Source: an uncultured Desulfovibrio sp.
GTDB taxonomy: Bacteria > Desulfobacterota > Desulfovibrionia > Desulfovibrionales > Desulfovibrionaceae
Assembly (NCBI GenBank): GCA_913063155.1
Contig: CAJXYU010000005.1
Location: forward strand, 124,001 to 188,000
Length of the DNA: 64,000 nucleotides
Direction of reading: 5' to 3'
Every line of letters starts with the position of its first letter. Position 1 is the first letter of the stretch. A model generated the notes under the pieces. That model was not told the DNA's origin. It saw nothing but the letters and a program-made list of their open reading frames with translations, and ran no database searches. Below, piece by piece: positions 1 to 7,792 of this stretch. The position numbers and the translations under genes were made by a program.

Positions 1-649
1 CTTTGAACCCGCGGCAGAGCATGGCGTTGTTGACGCGTTCCGCACGGTCCCAGCTTTTGACCAGCAGCATGCCCACAAGCCATGCGTAGCTGCGGTAGGT
101 GTGCACGTTGGTCCTCGGCCTGAATCCCCTCGCGGCCATGGCTCTGGTCATGGTATCGTATTCGTTCCGGATGACGAAAATATACCTGAAGGTGAACAGG
201 AAAAGGTGGCAGAGTTTGGCGGGAACCCGCAGAGACTGCATGGCTGGTCCCATGCTCTGCACCGGGATGGAACCGAGGAGCGCCATGAGACTGAGCACCA
301 CTGCGTTGGATTTCAAGGTCAGGAGCAGCGCCATGACAAGGCCTTCTCTGGTCATGGTCAGCGGCCCGAGGTTGTAGACTGCCTGGCCTGGCGTAGAGAA
401 AGGGATGAACAGCCACAGGAACAGGATGAACAGATTGACCACGAAGAGCCGTGTGAGCACCTTGCCTGGATTGTAGGCGGCCGGCAGTATCAAGCTCAGG
501 CCTATGGCCAGGGAAAGCCAGGCGGCCCACGGAGTGGTCAGCAAGGCCATGGGAACCGTGAGCAGGAAGGCGGAGACCAGGCGCGCCCGAGGGTCGGTGC
601 GGTGGAATATGGAGTTGCCCTTTGCAAAGGGCTCGGAAATGGCAGCCAC
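1..649 (-). CDS. ECF transporter T component (CbiQ/EcfT family), partial
   Basis: Predicted membrane T component of an energy-coupling-factor importer, likely for cobalt/nickel or a vitamin. It links ATPase dimers to the substrate-binding subunit. The reading frame is open from a GTG at 649 to the window edge, about 216 codons, and the 3' end lies outside. The protein has several hydrophobic segments (roughly residues 25-45, 45-65, 70-90 and 105-125). Two copies of the diagnostic cytoplasmic motif are visible: RAMAARGF, then AMLCRGF close to the edge. These arginine-glycine motifs contact the ATPases in this family. It follows an HD-domain gene on the same strand. The partner S component and ATPase should lie beyond position 1. 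CbiQ is my best guess; substrate cannot be decided here. Confidence 0.85.
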   Translation of the reverse strand, partial: MAAISEPFAKGNSIFHRTDPRARLVSAFLLTVPMALLTTPWAAWLSLAIGLSLILPAAYNPGKVLTRLFVVNLFILFLWLFIPFSTPGQAVYNLGPLTMTREGLVMALLLTLKSNAVVLSLMALLGSIPVQSMGPAMQSLRVPAKLCHLFLFTFRYIFVIRNEYDTMTRAMAARGFRPRTNVHTYRSYAWLVGMLLVKSWDRAERVNNAMLCRGFK

Positions 650-731
650 GTTAATCCTTCATGTCAGGATTTTAAAGGGATAAGTCCTTTGGCGGGGGCA
701 GGGGCAAAGGCCCCTGCACTTCAAGATCATG

Positions 732-1289
732 TTAAGCCAAGCCTACTTCAGGGGCGACTTCGGTGATGGCGTCGATGGACAGCTGAAGAAAATCCCCCAA
801 CTCCAGGCCCAGCTTTTCGCATTCGCGGATCTCATCGCGGTTGACGCTGGCGGCGAAAGCCCTGTCCTTCATTTTTTTCTTGAGGCTTTTGGGCTTCATG
901 CCTTCCATTTTGGTCGGTCGCACCAGCGCGGCGGTGTGCACCAGGCCGGTGATGGTTTCGCCGCAACGAAGGGCATAGTCGAAATCCGTTTCCGGCGGTT
1001 CGCTGCCGTTCATTTCCGAGGCGTGACGACGAATGGCGTCCAGCGCCTCTGCCGGCAGCTTGCCTTCCAGCATCTCGGCCGTGTCCAGGCCGTGCCGGGT
1101 GGCGCCATCCTTGGTTGTTGCATAGTCCAGGTCGTGCAGCAACCCGGAGAGCCCCCAGGTCTCTTCATCCTTGTTCAGTTTGCGGGCCAAGGCGCGCATT
1201 ACCGCTTCGGATTCGAGAGCGTGGTTGACCTGACCTGCCTCGCCGTTGTGCTGCTTCAGCAGTTTCAGTGCTTCTTCACGGGTAATCAA
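732..1289 (-). CDS. HD-domain phosphohydrolase family protein
   Basis: Small (185 aa) HD-superfamily protein. Metal-binding residues are visible as a first His near residue 23 (NHALESEA), an HD pair in LLHDLDY near residues 52-53, and a later RRHASEM histidine. The fold and length match the HDIG-type hydrolases often annotated as hydrolase or HAD-like in anaerobes. The substrate is unknown; phosphomonoester or nucleotide hydrolysis is the family expectation. It has no signal peptide or membrane segment, so it is probably cytoplasmic. It sits 53 nt after the ABC ATPase gene and upstream of the ECF T component on the same strand, and may be cotranscribed. The C-terminus is lysine-rich then acidic. 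Confidence 0.75.
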   Translation of the reverse strand: MITREEALKLLKQHNGEAGQVNHALESEAVMRALARKLNKDEETWGLSGLLHDLDYATTKDGATRHGLDTAEMLEGKLPAEALDAIRRHASEMNGSEPPETDFDYALRCGETITGLVHTAALVRPTKMEGMKPKSLKKKMKDRAFAASVNRDEIRECEKLGLELGDFLQLSIDAITEVAPEVGLA

Positions 1290-1342
1290 TGGAGTACTCC
1301 TTAAGTGGCGGAAGTTGGGTGAAGGGTCTCCTCAAAATATGA

Positions 1343-2296
1343 TCAATAGAGCCAGCAGGCTACATATCTCTTGTTTTCTAGTGCATTGAGGTCGGGCACG
1401 TCAACACGGCATTTGTCCATGGCTTGGGGGCAACGCGGATGGAAAGGGCAGCCTTTGGGCGGATTGGTGGGGCTGGGCAGGTCGCCGGAAAGGGGGATTC
1501 GTTCCATCTGCCGAGTGGGGTCGGGCAGCAATATAGCCGAGAGCAGGGCCTTGGTGTACGGGTGCAGCGGCTTGTCGAACAGGAGTTGTGAGGGAGCGAG
1601 CTCCACAATGCGGCCCAGATACATGACCGCCACCCGGTCGCTGATGTGACTGACCACGGAAAGGTCGTGGGAAATGAAGATATAGGTCAGCCCGAACTGT
1701 TGTTGCAGACCTCGGAGCAGGTTGAGGACCTGAGCGCGCACGGACACGTCCAGGGCTGATACCGGCTCGTCGCAGACCACCAGTTCCGGGTCCAACGCCA
1801 GGGCGCGGGCAACGGCCACGCGTTGGCGCTGACCTCCTGAAAATTCGTGCGGGTAGCGGTCGAACTGGTCGGCTCGCAATCCCACGCGTTCAAGGAGCTT
1901 GCGAGCCTTTTGCTTGCGTTGCGCATTGGTGCCGATACCGTGGATGTCGTACATTTCCTTGATGATGTTGCCTATGGGCTGGCGTGGATTGAGCGAGGAG
2001 TACGGGTCCTGGAAGACCATCTGCATGCTGCGTCGTAACGCCTTCTTGTCCCAGTCGCGTATGGAGGCGCCTTTGAAAAGAATGTCCCCGGAAGTCATGG
2101 GTTCCAGGCCCATGATACATTTGGCCAGGGTAGACTTGCCGCAGCCGGATTCACCCACCAATCCAAGGGTTTCGCCCTTCTCCAGAATGAAGCTCACGTC
2201 CGTGACGGCATGGACCGCCCCGGTCTTGAGGCCGAGCAGGCCGCCGGAAACGCGGAAACGTTTCTCCAGGTTTCGTATATCCAGAAGCGGGGCGAT
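1343..2296 (-). CDS. oligopeptide/dipeptide ABC transporter ATPase (OppF/DppF type), apparent ATC start
   Basis: Second ATPase subunit of a peptide- or nickel-type ABC importer. Visible motifs are Walker A GESGCGKST, signature SGGQRQRVA, Walker B LVVCDEP and the C-terminal oligopeptide-family cysteine region (GCPFHPRCPQAMDKC). The first canonical start (GTG at 2197) would remove the first beta strand of the ATPase core. In-frame family-like sequence (LLDIRNLEKRF, then AVTDV) continues upstream to 2296 without any ATG, GTG or TTG. A GGAGGG ribosome site at 2304-2309 sits 7 nt before an ATC at 2294-2296, so I place the start there (317 aa). It begins 15 nt after the partner ATPase stop. A sequencing error or mutated start remains possible. 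No permease or binding-protein gene is nearby. Confidence 0.85.
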   Translation of the reverse strand: MAPLLDIRNLEKRFRVSGGLLGLKTGAVHAVTDVSFILEKGETLGLVGESGCGKSTLAKCIMGLEPMTSGDILFKGASIRDWDKKALRRSMQMVFQDPYSSLNPRQPIGNIIKEMYDIHGIGTNAQRKQKARKLLERVGLRADQFDRYPHEFSGGQRQRVAVARALALDPELVVCDEPVSALDVSVRAQVLNLLRGLQQQFGLTYIFISHDLSVVSHISDRVAVMYLGRIVELAPSQLLFDKPLHPYTKALLSAILLPDPTRQMERIPLSGDLPSPTNPPKGCPFHPRCPQAMDKCRVDVPDLNALENKRYVACWLY

Positions 2297-2303
2297 GGCC
2301 GTA

Positions 2304-2309
2304 CCCTCC
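2304..2309 (-). promoter_or_regulatory. ribosome binding site deciding an ATC start
   Basis: GGAGGG on the minus strand, immediately downstream of the preceding gene's TAA (2312-2314). Spacing is 7 nt to the ATC at 2294-2296. No ATG, GTG or TTG lies in frame between the TAA and the GTG at 2197, which is more than 100 nt away and too far to be served by this site. Confidence 0.55.
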
Positions 2310-2311
2310 GT

Positions 2312-3277
2312 TTATTCGTAAAGCCAGCAGCGGACCTGCTGTCCGTTCACCAAGGGAAAACGGGGCGGCAGTTCCTGCGAGCAACGGTCGAACGCCAAGG
2401 GACAACGCGGATGAAAACGGCATCCCCGGGGCAGGTTGAAGATGGACGGCACCACGCCGGGAATGGTGTTCAAATCACCCTTTTGACCCACATCCGGTAC
2501 CGAGCCGAGCAAGCCTTGGGTGTAGGGGTGTTTGGGATCCTGGAAGAGTTGTTCCACGGTGGCCAATTCCACGATTTTGCCTGAATACATGACAGCCACG
2601 CGCTGGGCCATGCGTGCCACTACGCCCAGGTCATGAGTGATGAGGATGAGCGATCCGTTCATGCGTTGCTTGAGGCCTTCCATGAGTTCGAGGATCTGGG
2701 CCTGGATGGTCACGTCCAGCGCCGTGGTGGGTTCGTCCGCGATGAGAAGATCCGGTTCGCAGGCCATGGCCATGGCGATCATGACCCGCTGGCGCATGCC
2801 GCCGGAAAGCTCGTGTGGAAAGGAACCGGCAATGCACCTCGGGTTGGAGATGCCCACCAGTTCGAGCATGGAAACGGCCTTTTCCGCCGCAGCTTGTTTG
2901 TCCATGCCTTGGTGCAGGCGAAGGGTTTCGCCGATCTGGTCGTCAATGCGGAATACCGGGTTCAGGGCGGTCATGGGCTCCTGGAAGATCATTGATATTT
3001 GGTTGCCGCGAATTTGGCGGAGTTGGTTTTCGGTCATGTCCAGGAGGTCTTCCCCCTTGTAAAAAACGCTGCCTTCGGTAACCCGGCCTGGAGGGTCGGG
3101 GATGAGTCCGAGGATGGACAGGGCCAGCACGGTCTTGCCGCAGCCGGACTCACCCACGATCGCCAGAGTTTCGCCTTGCATAAAGGTCAGGCTGACGGTA
3201 TCCACCGCCTTGGCGATTCCTTTTGGGGAGGAAAAACAGGTGGTCAGGCTCTGTATATCGAGAATGGGGTTCCGCAT
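2312..3277 (-). CDS. oligopeptide/dipeptide ABC transporter ATPase (OppD/DppD type)
   Basis: First ATPase of a peptide/nickel ABC importer, 321 aa from the ATG at 3277. Motifs are Walker A GESGCGKT, signature LSGGMRQRVMIAMA, Walker B LLIADEP with the TTALDVT D-loop, and the C-terminal extension GCRFHPRCPLAFDRC seen in OppD/DppD proteins. The longer open frame upstream of 3277 runs antisense into trmFO and has no family similarity, so it was discarded. It is followed after 15 nt by the second ATPase. Energy coupling for uptake of peptides is the family role. The usual two permeases and binding protein are absent from this locus, so the pair must work with components encoded elsewhere or be a remnant of a larger operon. 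Confidence 0.9.
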   Translation of the reverse strand: MRNPILDIQSLTTCFSSPKGIAKAVDTVSLTFMQGETLAIVGESGCGKTVLALSILGLIPDPPGRVTEGSVFYKGEDLLDMTENQLRQIRGNQISMIFQEPMTALNPVFRIDDQIGETLRLHQGMDKQAAAEKAVSMLELVGISNPRCIAGSFPHELSGGMRQRVMIAMAMACEPDLLIADEPTTALDVTIQAQILELMEGLKQRMNGSLILITHDLGVVARMAQRVAVMYSGKIVELATVEQLFQDPKHPYTQGLLGSVPDVGQKGDLNTIPGVVPSIFNLPRGCRFHPRCPLAFDRCSQELPPRFPLVNGQQVRCWLYE

Positions 3278-3358
3278 CGTTGTCTCTATGGAATTGATCA
3301 GTTTTTTTGGTATATACGGAATTACTTGGTAATTCACAATGATAACCAGGAGCTTGTA

Positions 3359-4684
3359 GTGAGTAAGGTAGTAGTGATCGGTGGCGGACTGGCCGGGTGC
3401 GAATGCGCATGGAAATTGGCCCAGGCCAAGGTATCCGTGACTCTTTATGAAATGAAGCCGCAGAAATATTCTGAAGCCCATACCGACGAGGGGTTGGCGG
3501 AATTGATTTGCTCCAACTCGCTGCGCTCCAATGAATTCACCACGGGCATCGGTTTGCTTAAAGAGGAGATGAAGGCCCTCGGCAGCCTGATGATGGAGGC
3601 GGCCGAGGCTTGCGAGGTCCCGGCGGGAAAGGCCCTGGCCGTGGATCGGGCCAAGTTTTCCACATACGTCACAGCCAAGATCGAAGCACATGAAAATATC
3701 AAGCTGGTGCGCAAGGAGGTGGAAACCCTCGATGCGCCGGAACTGGCGGGGGCAGACGCTGTTGTGGTCGCCGCAGGGCCTCTGGCCGGCCGGAAACTGA
3801 CTGAAAGCCTCATGAAGATCATCGGCGACAACAAGCTCTATTTCTATGACGCCATTGCCCCTATCATCAGTCGCGACTCCGTGAATATGGACATCGCTTT
3901 CTGGGGTAGCCGCTATCGCCCCGAGGACGACGACTACCTCAATTGCCCCATGAATGAGGAGCAATACAAGGCCTTTGTGGCCGCTTTGCTGGAAGGGGAG
4001 AAGGTGGTCCCACGCGAGTTTGAAAAGGAAATTCATTTCGAAGGATGCCTGCCCATCGAGGCCATGGCCGAGAGAGGAGAGCAGACCCTGGCATTTGGGC
4101 CGCTTAAGCCGGTAGGACTGGAAGATCCCAGGACCGGCGAGCAGCACCATGCCGTGGTGCAGCTTCGCGCCGAGAACAAGGACAAGACCGCCTTTAATCT
4201 GGTGGGCTTTCAGACTAAACTCAAATATCCGGAGCAGAAACGCATATTCCGTATGATTCCCGGTTTGGAAAACGCCGAATTCCTTCGCTTGGGGTCCATC
4301 CACCGCAACACCTACGTCAATGCTCCCAAGGTGCTCAAGAATCTGGAGCTGAAAAACAGGCGTGATGTGTTTCTCGCCGGGCAGATTACGGGAGTGGAAG
4401 GCTATCTGGAGTCCGCCGCCTGTGGCCAGTGGCTGGGCATCATGCTGGCTGCCAGGCTTTCGGGCAGGACTGCAGAAGAACCACCTGCGGAAACCGCACT
4501 GGGCGCTTTGCTGGGGCATTTGCGCACCGAAACCAAGAAGTTTCAGCCATCCAACGTGAATTTCGGGCTTATGCCGGGCCTGAAAAAAAGGATGCCAAAG
4601 AAGTTCCGCAAAGAAGCCTATGGCAAACGGGCCCAGGAAATGTTCGCCGAGTGGATGGAGCGGGTGGGGCGAGAATATGCCTGA
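3359..4684 (+). CDS. trmFO: methylenetetrahydrofolate-tRNA-(uracil-5-)-methyltransferase TrmFO
   Basis: Folate- and FAD-dependent enzyme that makes 5-methyluridine at position 54 of tRNA. At 441 aa it has normal length for the family. The FAD-binding GxGxxG motif (VVIGGGLAGCECAW) is at the very N-terminus, followed by the hallmark LYEMKP and the ELICSNSLRS segment. Near the C-terminus the QITGVEGYLESAACG segment is conserved in the family. The start is a GTG at 3359 with AGGAG at 3348-3352. Longer upstream extension would run through the divergent ABC promoter region and shows no similarity. It is transcribed divergently from the oligopeptide ATPases and is followed by metY after 72 nt. Confidence 0.95.
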   Translation: MSKVVVIGGGLAGCECAWKLAQAKVSVTLYEMKPQKYSEAHTDEGLAELICSNSLRSNEFTTGIGLLKEEMKALGSLMMEAAEACEVPAGKALAVDRAKFSTYVTAKIEAHENIKLVRKEVETLDAPELAGADAVVVAAGPLAGRKLTESLMKIIGDNKLYFYDAIAPIISRDSVNMDIAFWGSRYRPEDDDYLNCPMNEEQYKAFVAALLEGEKVVPREFEKEIHFEGCLPIEAMAERGEQTLAFGPLKPVGLEDPRTGEQHHAVVQLRAENKDKTAFNLVGFQTKLKYPEQKRIFRMIPGLENAEFLRLGSIHRNTYVNAPKVLKNLELKNRRDVFLAGQITGVEGYLESAACGQWLGIMLAARLSGRTAEEPPAETALGALLGHLRTETKKFQPSNVNFGLMPGLKKRMPKKFRKEAYGKRAQEMFAEWMERVGREYA

Positions 4685-4756
4685 CGTTGTGCTTGCTTTT
4701 GGAGGTCTTTTTCGTCATTGTGCCGGAATGATTAAACCATAGCTGTGAGGTATGAA

Positions 4757-6061
4757 ATGTCCGACAAAAAATATGGATTGCAGACAAAAGCTCTACACGC
4801 GGGTCACATCCCTGATACGGACACCGGTTCGAGGGCAGTGCCCATTCACATGACCACCAGCTACGTGTTTCGGGACACCGGGCACGCGGCAGACCTGTTT
4901 TCCCTTAAAGAACAGGGATTCATCTATTCCAGGCTCATGAACCCTACCACCGATGTCCTGGAGAAGCGCTTGGCGGAACTGCATGGAGGGGCTGCGGCTT
5001 TGGCCACGGCCTCGGGCATGGCCGCCGTTTTTTATGCGGTGACCGCCATTACCAGCGCAGGGCAGAACATCGTTACCGGTTCCAACCTTTATGACGGTTC
5101 CAGCACTTTGTATCGCCAGACCCTGAACCGTTTTGGTATTGAGGCCCGCTTCGTGGATTCTTCGGAACCGTCCAATTTTGAAGCGGCAATCGATGAGAAT
5201 ACCCGATTGGTATATTCCGAAGCCATCGGCAACCCTCGTTGCAACGTGGACGATCTGTCGGCCATCGCCGATGTCGCCCATGCCCATGGTTTGCCGTTCA
5301 TACTTGATTGTACGTCCGCTCCTCCACCCATTGGTGATCCGTTCGCCTTGGGCGTGGATATCGCGGTATACTCTTTGACCAAGATCGCGGGCGGGCACGG
5401 CACGGCTCTTGGAGGAGCCATCGTGGAAAAGGGCGATTTCGACTGGGCTTCGTTCGGAAAATTTCCGGAGATCTGCGATCCGGATCCGGCTTACCACGGG
5501 CTGAGCTTCTGGGATGCACTCGGATGCGGAGAAGGCAGGCAGTGCCCTGTCTTCTGCACCAAGGTTCGTACCGGCCTGCTGCGCGACACCGGGGCGACTA
5601 TTTCTCCCATGAATAGTTTCCTTATTTTGCAGGGCATTGAAACCCTGCCCCTGCGTGCGGAACGCCATTGTGAGAACGCCCGCAAGGTCGCTGAATTTCT
5701 GGCCGGACACGATCAGGTCGCTTGGGTCAACTATGCGGGTCTTGAAGATCACCCGGATTACGGCAACGCCAGAAAATACTTCGCCAACGGCCCCGGGGCT
5801 GTCTTCGGTTTCGGTGTCAAAGGCGGCCTTGAAGCCGGACGCAGGTTTATCGAAAGCGTGAAGCTTTGTTCTCATCTGGCGAATATTCTTGATGCGCGGA
5901 CACTGGTCATTCATCCTGCAAGCACGACCCATTCCCAGTCGTCGCCGGAAAATCAGCGCGCAGCCGGGGTTACGGAAGACATGATCCGTATCTCCGTGGG
6001 GATCGAGAATGTCGAGGATATCATTGCAGACTTGGATCGGGCTCTCGGGAAATCTTCGTAA
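4757..6061 (+). CDS. metY: O-acetylhomoserine sulfhydrylase (Cys/Met metabolism PLP enzyme)
   Basis: PLP-dependent enzyme expected to convert O-acetylhomoserine plus sulfide to homocysteine for methionine synthesis. Length is 434 aa. The N-terminal motif GLQTKALHAGHIPD, the ATASGMAAVFYA cofactor loop and the PLP lysine in SLTKIAGGHGT are all present. The C-terminus has the family-typical HPASTTHSQ segment and an RISVGIENVEDI motif. I chose the ATG at 4757 because the GTGAGGT just upstream serves as its ribosome site; a GTG at 4745 overlaps that site and is less likely. Direct sulfide assimilation suits a sulfide-producing organism. Other O-succinyl- or cystathionine-type substrates cannot be excluded from sequence alone. 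Confidence 0.9.
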   Translation: MSDKKYGLQTKALHAGHIPDTDTGSRAVPIHMTTSYVFRDTGHAADLFSLKEQGFIYSRLMNPTTDVLEKRLAELHGGAAALATASGMAAVFYAVTAITSAGQNIVTGSNLYDGSSTLYRQTLNRFGIEARFVDSSEPSNFEAAIDENTRLVYSEAIGNPRCNVDDLSAIADVAHAHGLPFILDCTSAPPPIGDPFALGVDIAVYSLTKIAGGHGTALGGAIVEKGDFDWASFGKFPEICDPDPAYHGLSFWDALGCGEGRQCPVFCTKVRTGLLRDTGATISPMNSFLILQGIETLPLRAERHCENARKVAEFLAGHDQVAWVNYAGLEDHPDYGNARKYFANGPGAVFGFGVKGGLEAGRRFIESVKLCSHLANILDARTLVIHPASTTHSQSSPENQRAAGVTEDMIRISVGIENVEDIIADLDRALGKSS

Positions 6062-6084
6062 GTCAACCGCTTCTCAGTCTTTTT

Positions 6085-6118
6085 AAAGGTGCACCGATTA
6101 CAGGTGCGCCTTTTTTTT
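6085..6118 (+). terminator. rho-independent terminator after metY
   Basis: Stem AAAGGTGCACC (6085-6095) pairs with GGTGCGCCTTT (6103-6113) with one G-U pair and a 7-nt loop, followed by a run of eight T. It is placed 24 nt after the metY stop. Confidence 0.9.
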
Positions 6119-6170
6119 GGGCTCTCAAGAAAGAGGCTTTTAAAATGTTAAATGGGAAAAATATTATTTA

Positions 6171-6208
6171 AAAGAAAAGCCCCGTTCTGGACGGGGCTTT
6201 CTTTTTTC
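6171..6208 (-). terminator. terminator for the FTR-like gene
   Basis: Stem AAAGCCCCGT/ACGGGGCTTT (about 6176-6200) is flanked by A-rich sequence on the left and T-rich on the right, so it can act on both strands. On the minus strand the tail reads TTTTCTTTT. It directly abuts the 3' end of the FTR-like gene at 6207. Confidence 0.85.
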
Positions 6209-6539
6209 AGAAAAGAATTTTTTCGGGTGGGCGCCTTTCCGGAACCACTTCATGTTCGCCTTCAGTCTCGTTCCATTCTTCGGAAACATACAGACCGCAG
6301 TAACACGCTCCGTACTCCGCGACATCGGGAGTACGGTAGGTACAGGGGCAGACAATGTCCCTGTCCAGTTCGAATTCGCCATTGGCGAGGCGGCAGGGGC
6401 AGGCCATGTATCCGAAACGCTCCTTGTTCTCCAACAGACTTTCCAGAAGGGCCATGGTTATCTCCATGTCCTTGTTGAAGTAATATCCTTTGGACTCCTG
6501 GATCTTTTTCAGTTGTTCGTAAAGTTGTTGTGAGTTCAT
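6207..6539 (-). CDS. ferredoxin:thioredoxin reductase catalytic-chain-like protein
   Basis: A 110-aa homologue of the FTR beta (catalytic) subunit, a [4Fe-4S] enzyme that passes electrons from ferredoxin to a disulfide partner. All six family cysteines are visible: CPC at 47-49, CPC at 64-66 and CYC at 79-81. In classic FTR the third motif is CHC; here the histidine next to the active-site cysteine is Tyr80. The start ATG at 6539 overlaps the stop of the glutaredoxin-like gene in an ATGA, which implies translational coupling. No FTR variable subunit is adjacent, as is usual in anaerobes. The partner is most likely the adjacent glutaredoxin-like protein, but that is inferred from context. Confidence 0.88.
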   Translation of the reverse strand: MNSQQLYEQLKKIQESKGYYFNKDMEITMALLESLLENKERFGYMACPCRLANGEFELDRDIVCPCTYRTPDVAEYGACYCGLYVSEEWNETEGEHEVVPERRPPEKILF

Positions 6540-6790
6540 TTGTCGTTCAGCGCCTTGTCTATTTTTTCCTTGTTGAAGCCGACCACAACGGAATCTCCGA
6601 TGAGAATGGTAGGAAAAGACACCGCCGGATTGTGTTCCTTGACGATGGCGATGGTATCCGTGCGTTCCTGGCCCGCCAGCCTGTCCACAAAGACGCAATT
6701 GTATTTGATGCCGCATTCGTCAAGGTATTTCTTGGCATTTTTGCAATGGATACAGGTGCTTAATGCGTAGACATTTACGTCTTTGCTCAT
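6536..6790 (-). CDS. glutaredoxin/NrdH-like small redox protein
   Basis: An 84-aa thioredoxin-fold protein. It opens with beta strand VNVYALS and the active-site motif TCIHCKNAK (CxxC). The cis-proline region VSFPTILIGD and the following GF motif are those of glutaredoxins. It is translationally coupled (4-nt overlap) to the FTR-like gene, which points to electron delivery by ferredoxin rather than by glutathione or NADPH. The gene lies 90 nt downstream of an amino acid permease gene on the same strand. Targets are unknown. Start is the ATG at 6790 with a GGAGGCC-type ribosome site just upstream. Confidence 0.88.
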   Translation of the reverse strand: MSKDVNVYALSTCIHCKNAKKYLDECGIKYNCVFVDRLAGQERTDTIAIVKEHNPAVSFPTILIGDSVVVGFNKEKIDKALNDK

Positions 6791-6880
6791 GGAGGCCTCC
6801 TGGGGAAGTTGAATTCTCTTTTGATGTATCGATAGATATGCTGCTTAATCCGGTCCATGTCAAAGCGATTGTCAGATCGG

Positions 6881-7780
6881 TCAACCCTTGCCGCGGTTCA
6901 TGCGGAGCTCCAAATTCCGGACCAGCAGGGAGCAAAGGAAGGTCAGCACGAAATACATGCAGAGGACAGTGATCCAGACCTCGAAGGTGCGATATGTGGT
7001 GGTCATGAGTTGCAGGCCCTGAAAGGTCAGTTCCTGGATGGAAATGACCGCCACGATGGCGGAGTCCTTGATGGTCGATATGAACTGGCCCGCCAAGGCC
7101 GGGAGCATGCGCTGCATGGCTTGGGGCATGATGATGTAAGCCATTTGCTGGAAGCGGGTAAACCCGAGGGCGCAGGATGCCTCCCATTGGCCGGTCTCCA
7201 CGGATTCGATGCCTGCCCGCACGATTTCGGCGATGTACGCCCCTTCAAACAGGGCGATGGTAATGATTGCGGAGAGCAGTTGTGGCAGCTGTTCGACGGG
7301 GCCCAGCAGAGTTTCCAGGAACCAGTGCTGCTGTTCGGCCAGTGTGTAGGAAAGCTCCACCATGCCCAGGGCGTTCATTATCTGGTCGCCGATGAAGTAG
7401 TAGAATACGAAGACGATGACCAGGGGCGGCGTATTGCGCACCAGTCCTACGTAGGTTCCTGAAAGCTGCCGCCAGAACAGACGGCGGCTGACGCGCAGCA
7501 GGCCTGCGCCCGTGCCGATGATGCTGGCCAGCAAACCTCCCCACAGGCTGAGCCGCAGGGTGGTGAAAAGGCCTTTGAGAAGCATGCCGGCGAACCACTC
7601 GCCGGATGTGGCGTCCCACCTGATGATGTATTGGGGGAGGACGGACCAATTCCAATTGTAATCAAGGCCGATTGCGGCCCTGTAGACAAAGAATCCACCG
7701 GCCCCAGTGACAAGCAGGAGCAACGCCGCATCCAGCGTTGTGAATCTGATTGCGCCCGGGCGCATTCTTTTTTGGTGCAA
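6881..7780 (-). CDS. polar amino acid ABC transporter permease (HisM/GlnP family), second of two
   Basis: Inner-membrane permease, 299 aa, of a glutamate/glutamine/histidine-type ABC importer. The EAA-like coupling loop is visible as EASCALGFTRFQQMAYIIMPQA, and LFEGAYIAEIVRAGI is typical of the family. About five hydrophobic spans are present, plus an extra N-terminal span (residues about 15-33) followed by an insert containing YNWNWSVLPQYI. The first permease at 8648-9469 has the same insert (YNWQWYQIPQYI), so the two are paralogous. It follows the binding-protein gene after 12 nt. The ATPase subunit is not in the locus. Confidence 0.9.
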   Translation of the reverse strand: MHQKRMRPGAIRFTTLDAALLLLVTGAGGFFVYRAAIGLDYNWNWSVLPQYIIRWDATSGEWFAGMLLKGLFTTLRLSLWGGLLASIIGTGAGLLRVSRRLFWRQLSGTYVGLVRNTPPLVIVFVFYYFIGDQIMNALGMVELSYTLAEQQHWFLETLLGPVEQLPQLLSAIITIALFEGAYIAEIVRAGIESVETGQWEASCALGFTRFQQMAYIIMPQAMQRMLPALAGQFISTIKDSAIVAVISIQELTFQGLQLMTTTYRTFEVWITVLCMYFVLTFLCSLLVRNLELRMNRGKG

Positions 7781-7792
7781 TGTTCCCTATTC

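Noticed and set aside
698-717. Hairpin GCAGGGGC-aaag-GCCCCTGC after the HD gene
   Set aside because: Good stem but no U-tract on the minus strand; not called as a terminator.
101-766. 221-codon open frame on plus
   Set aside because: Antisense to the ECF T component on minus; low-complexity translation (Gln/Gly rich) and no domain, whereas minus shows clear motifs.
3278-4519. Upstream extension of the OppD frame
   Set aside because: Antisense to trmFO; the ABC ATPase homology starts at the ATG at 3277.
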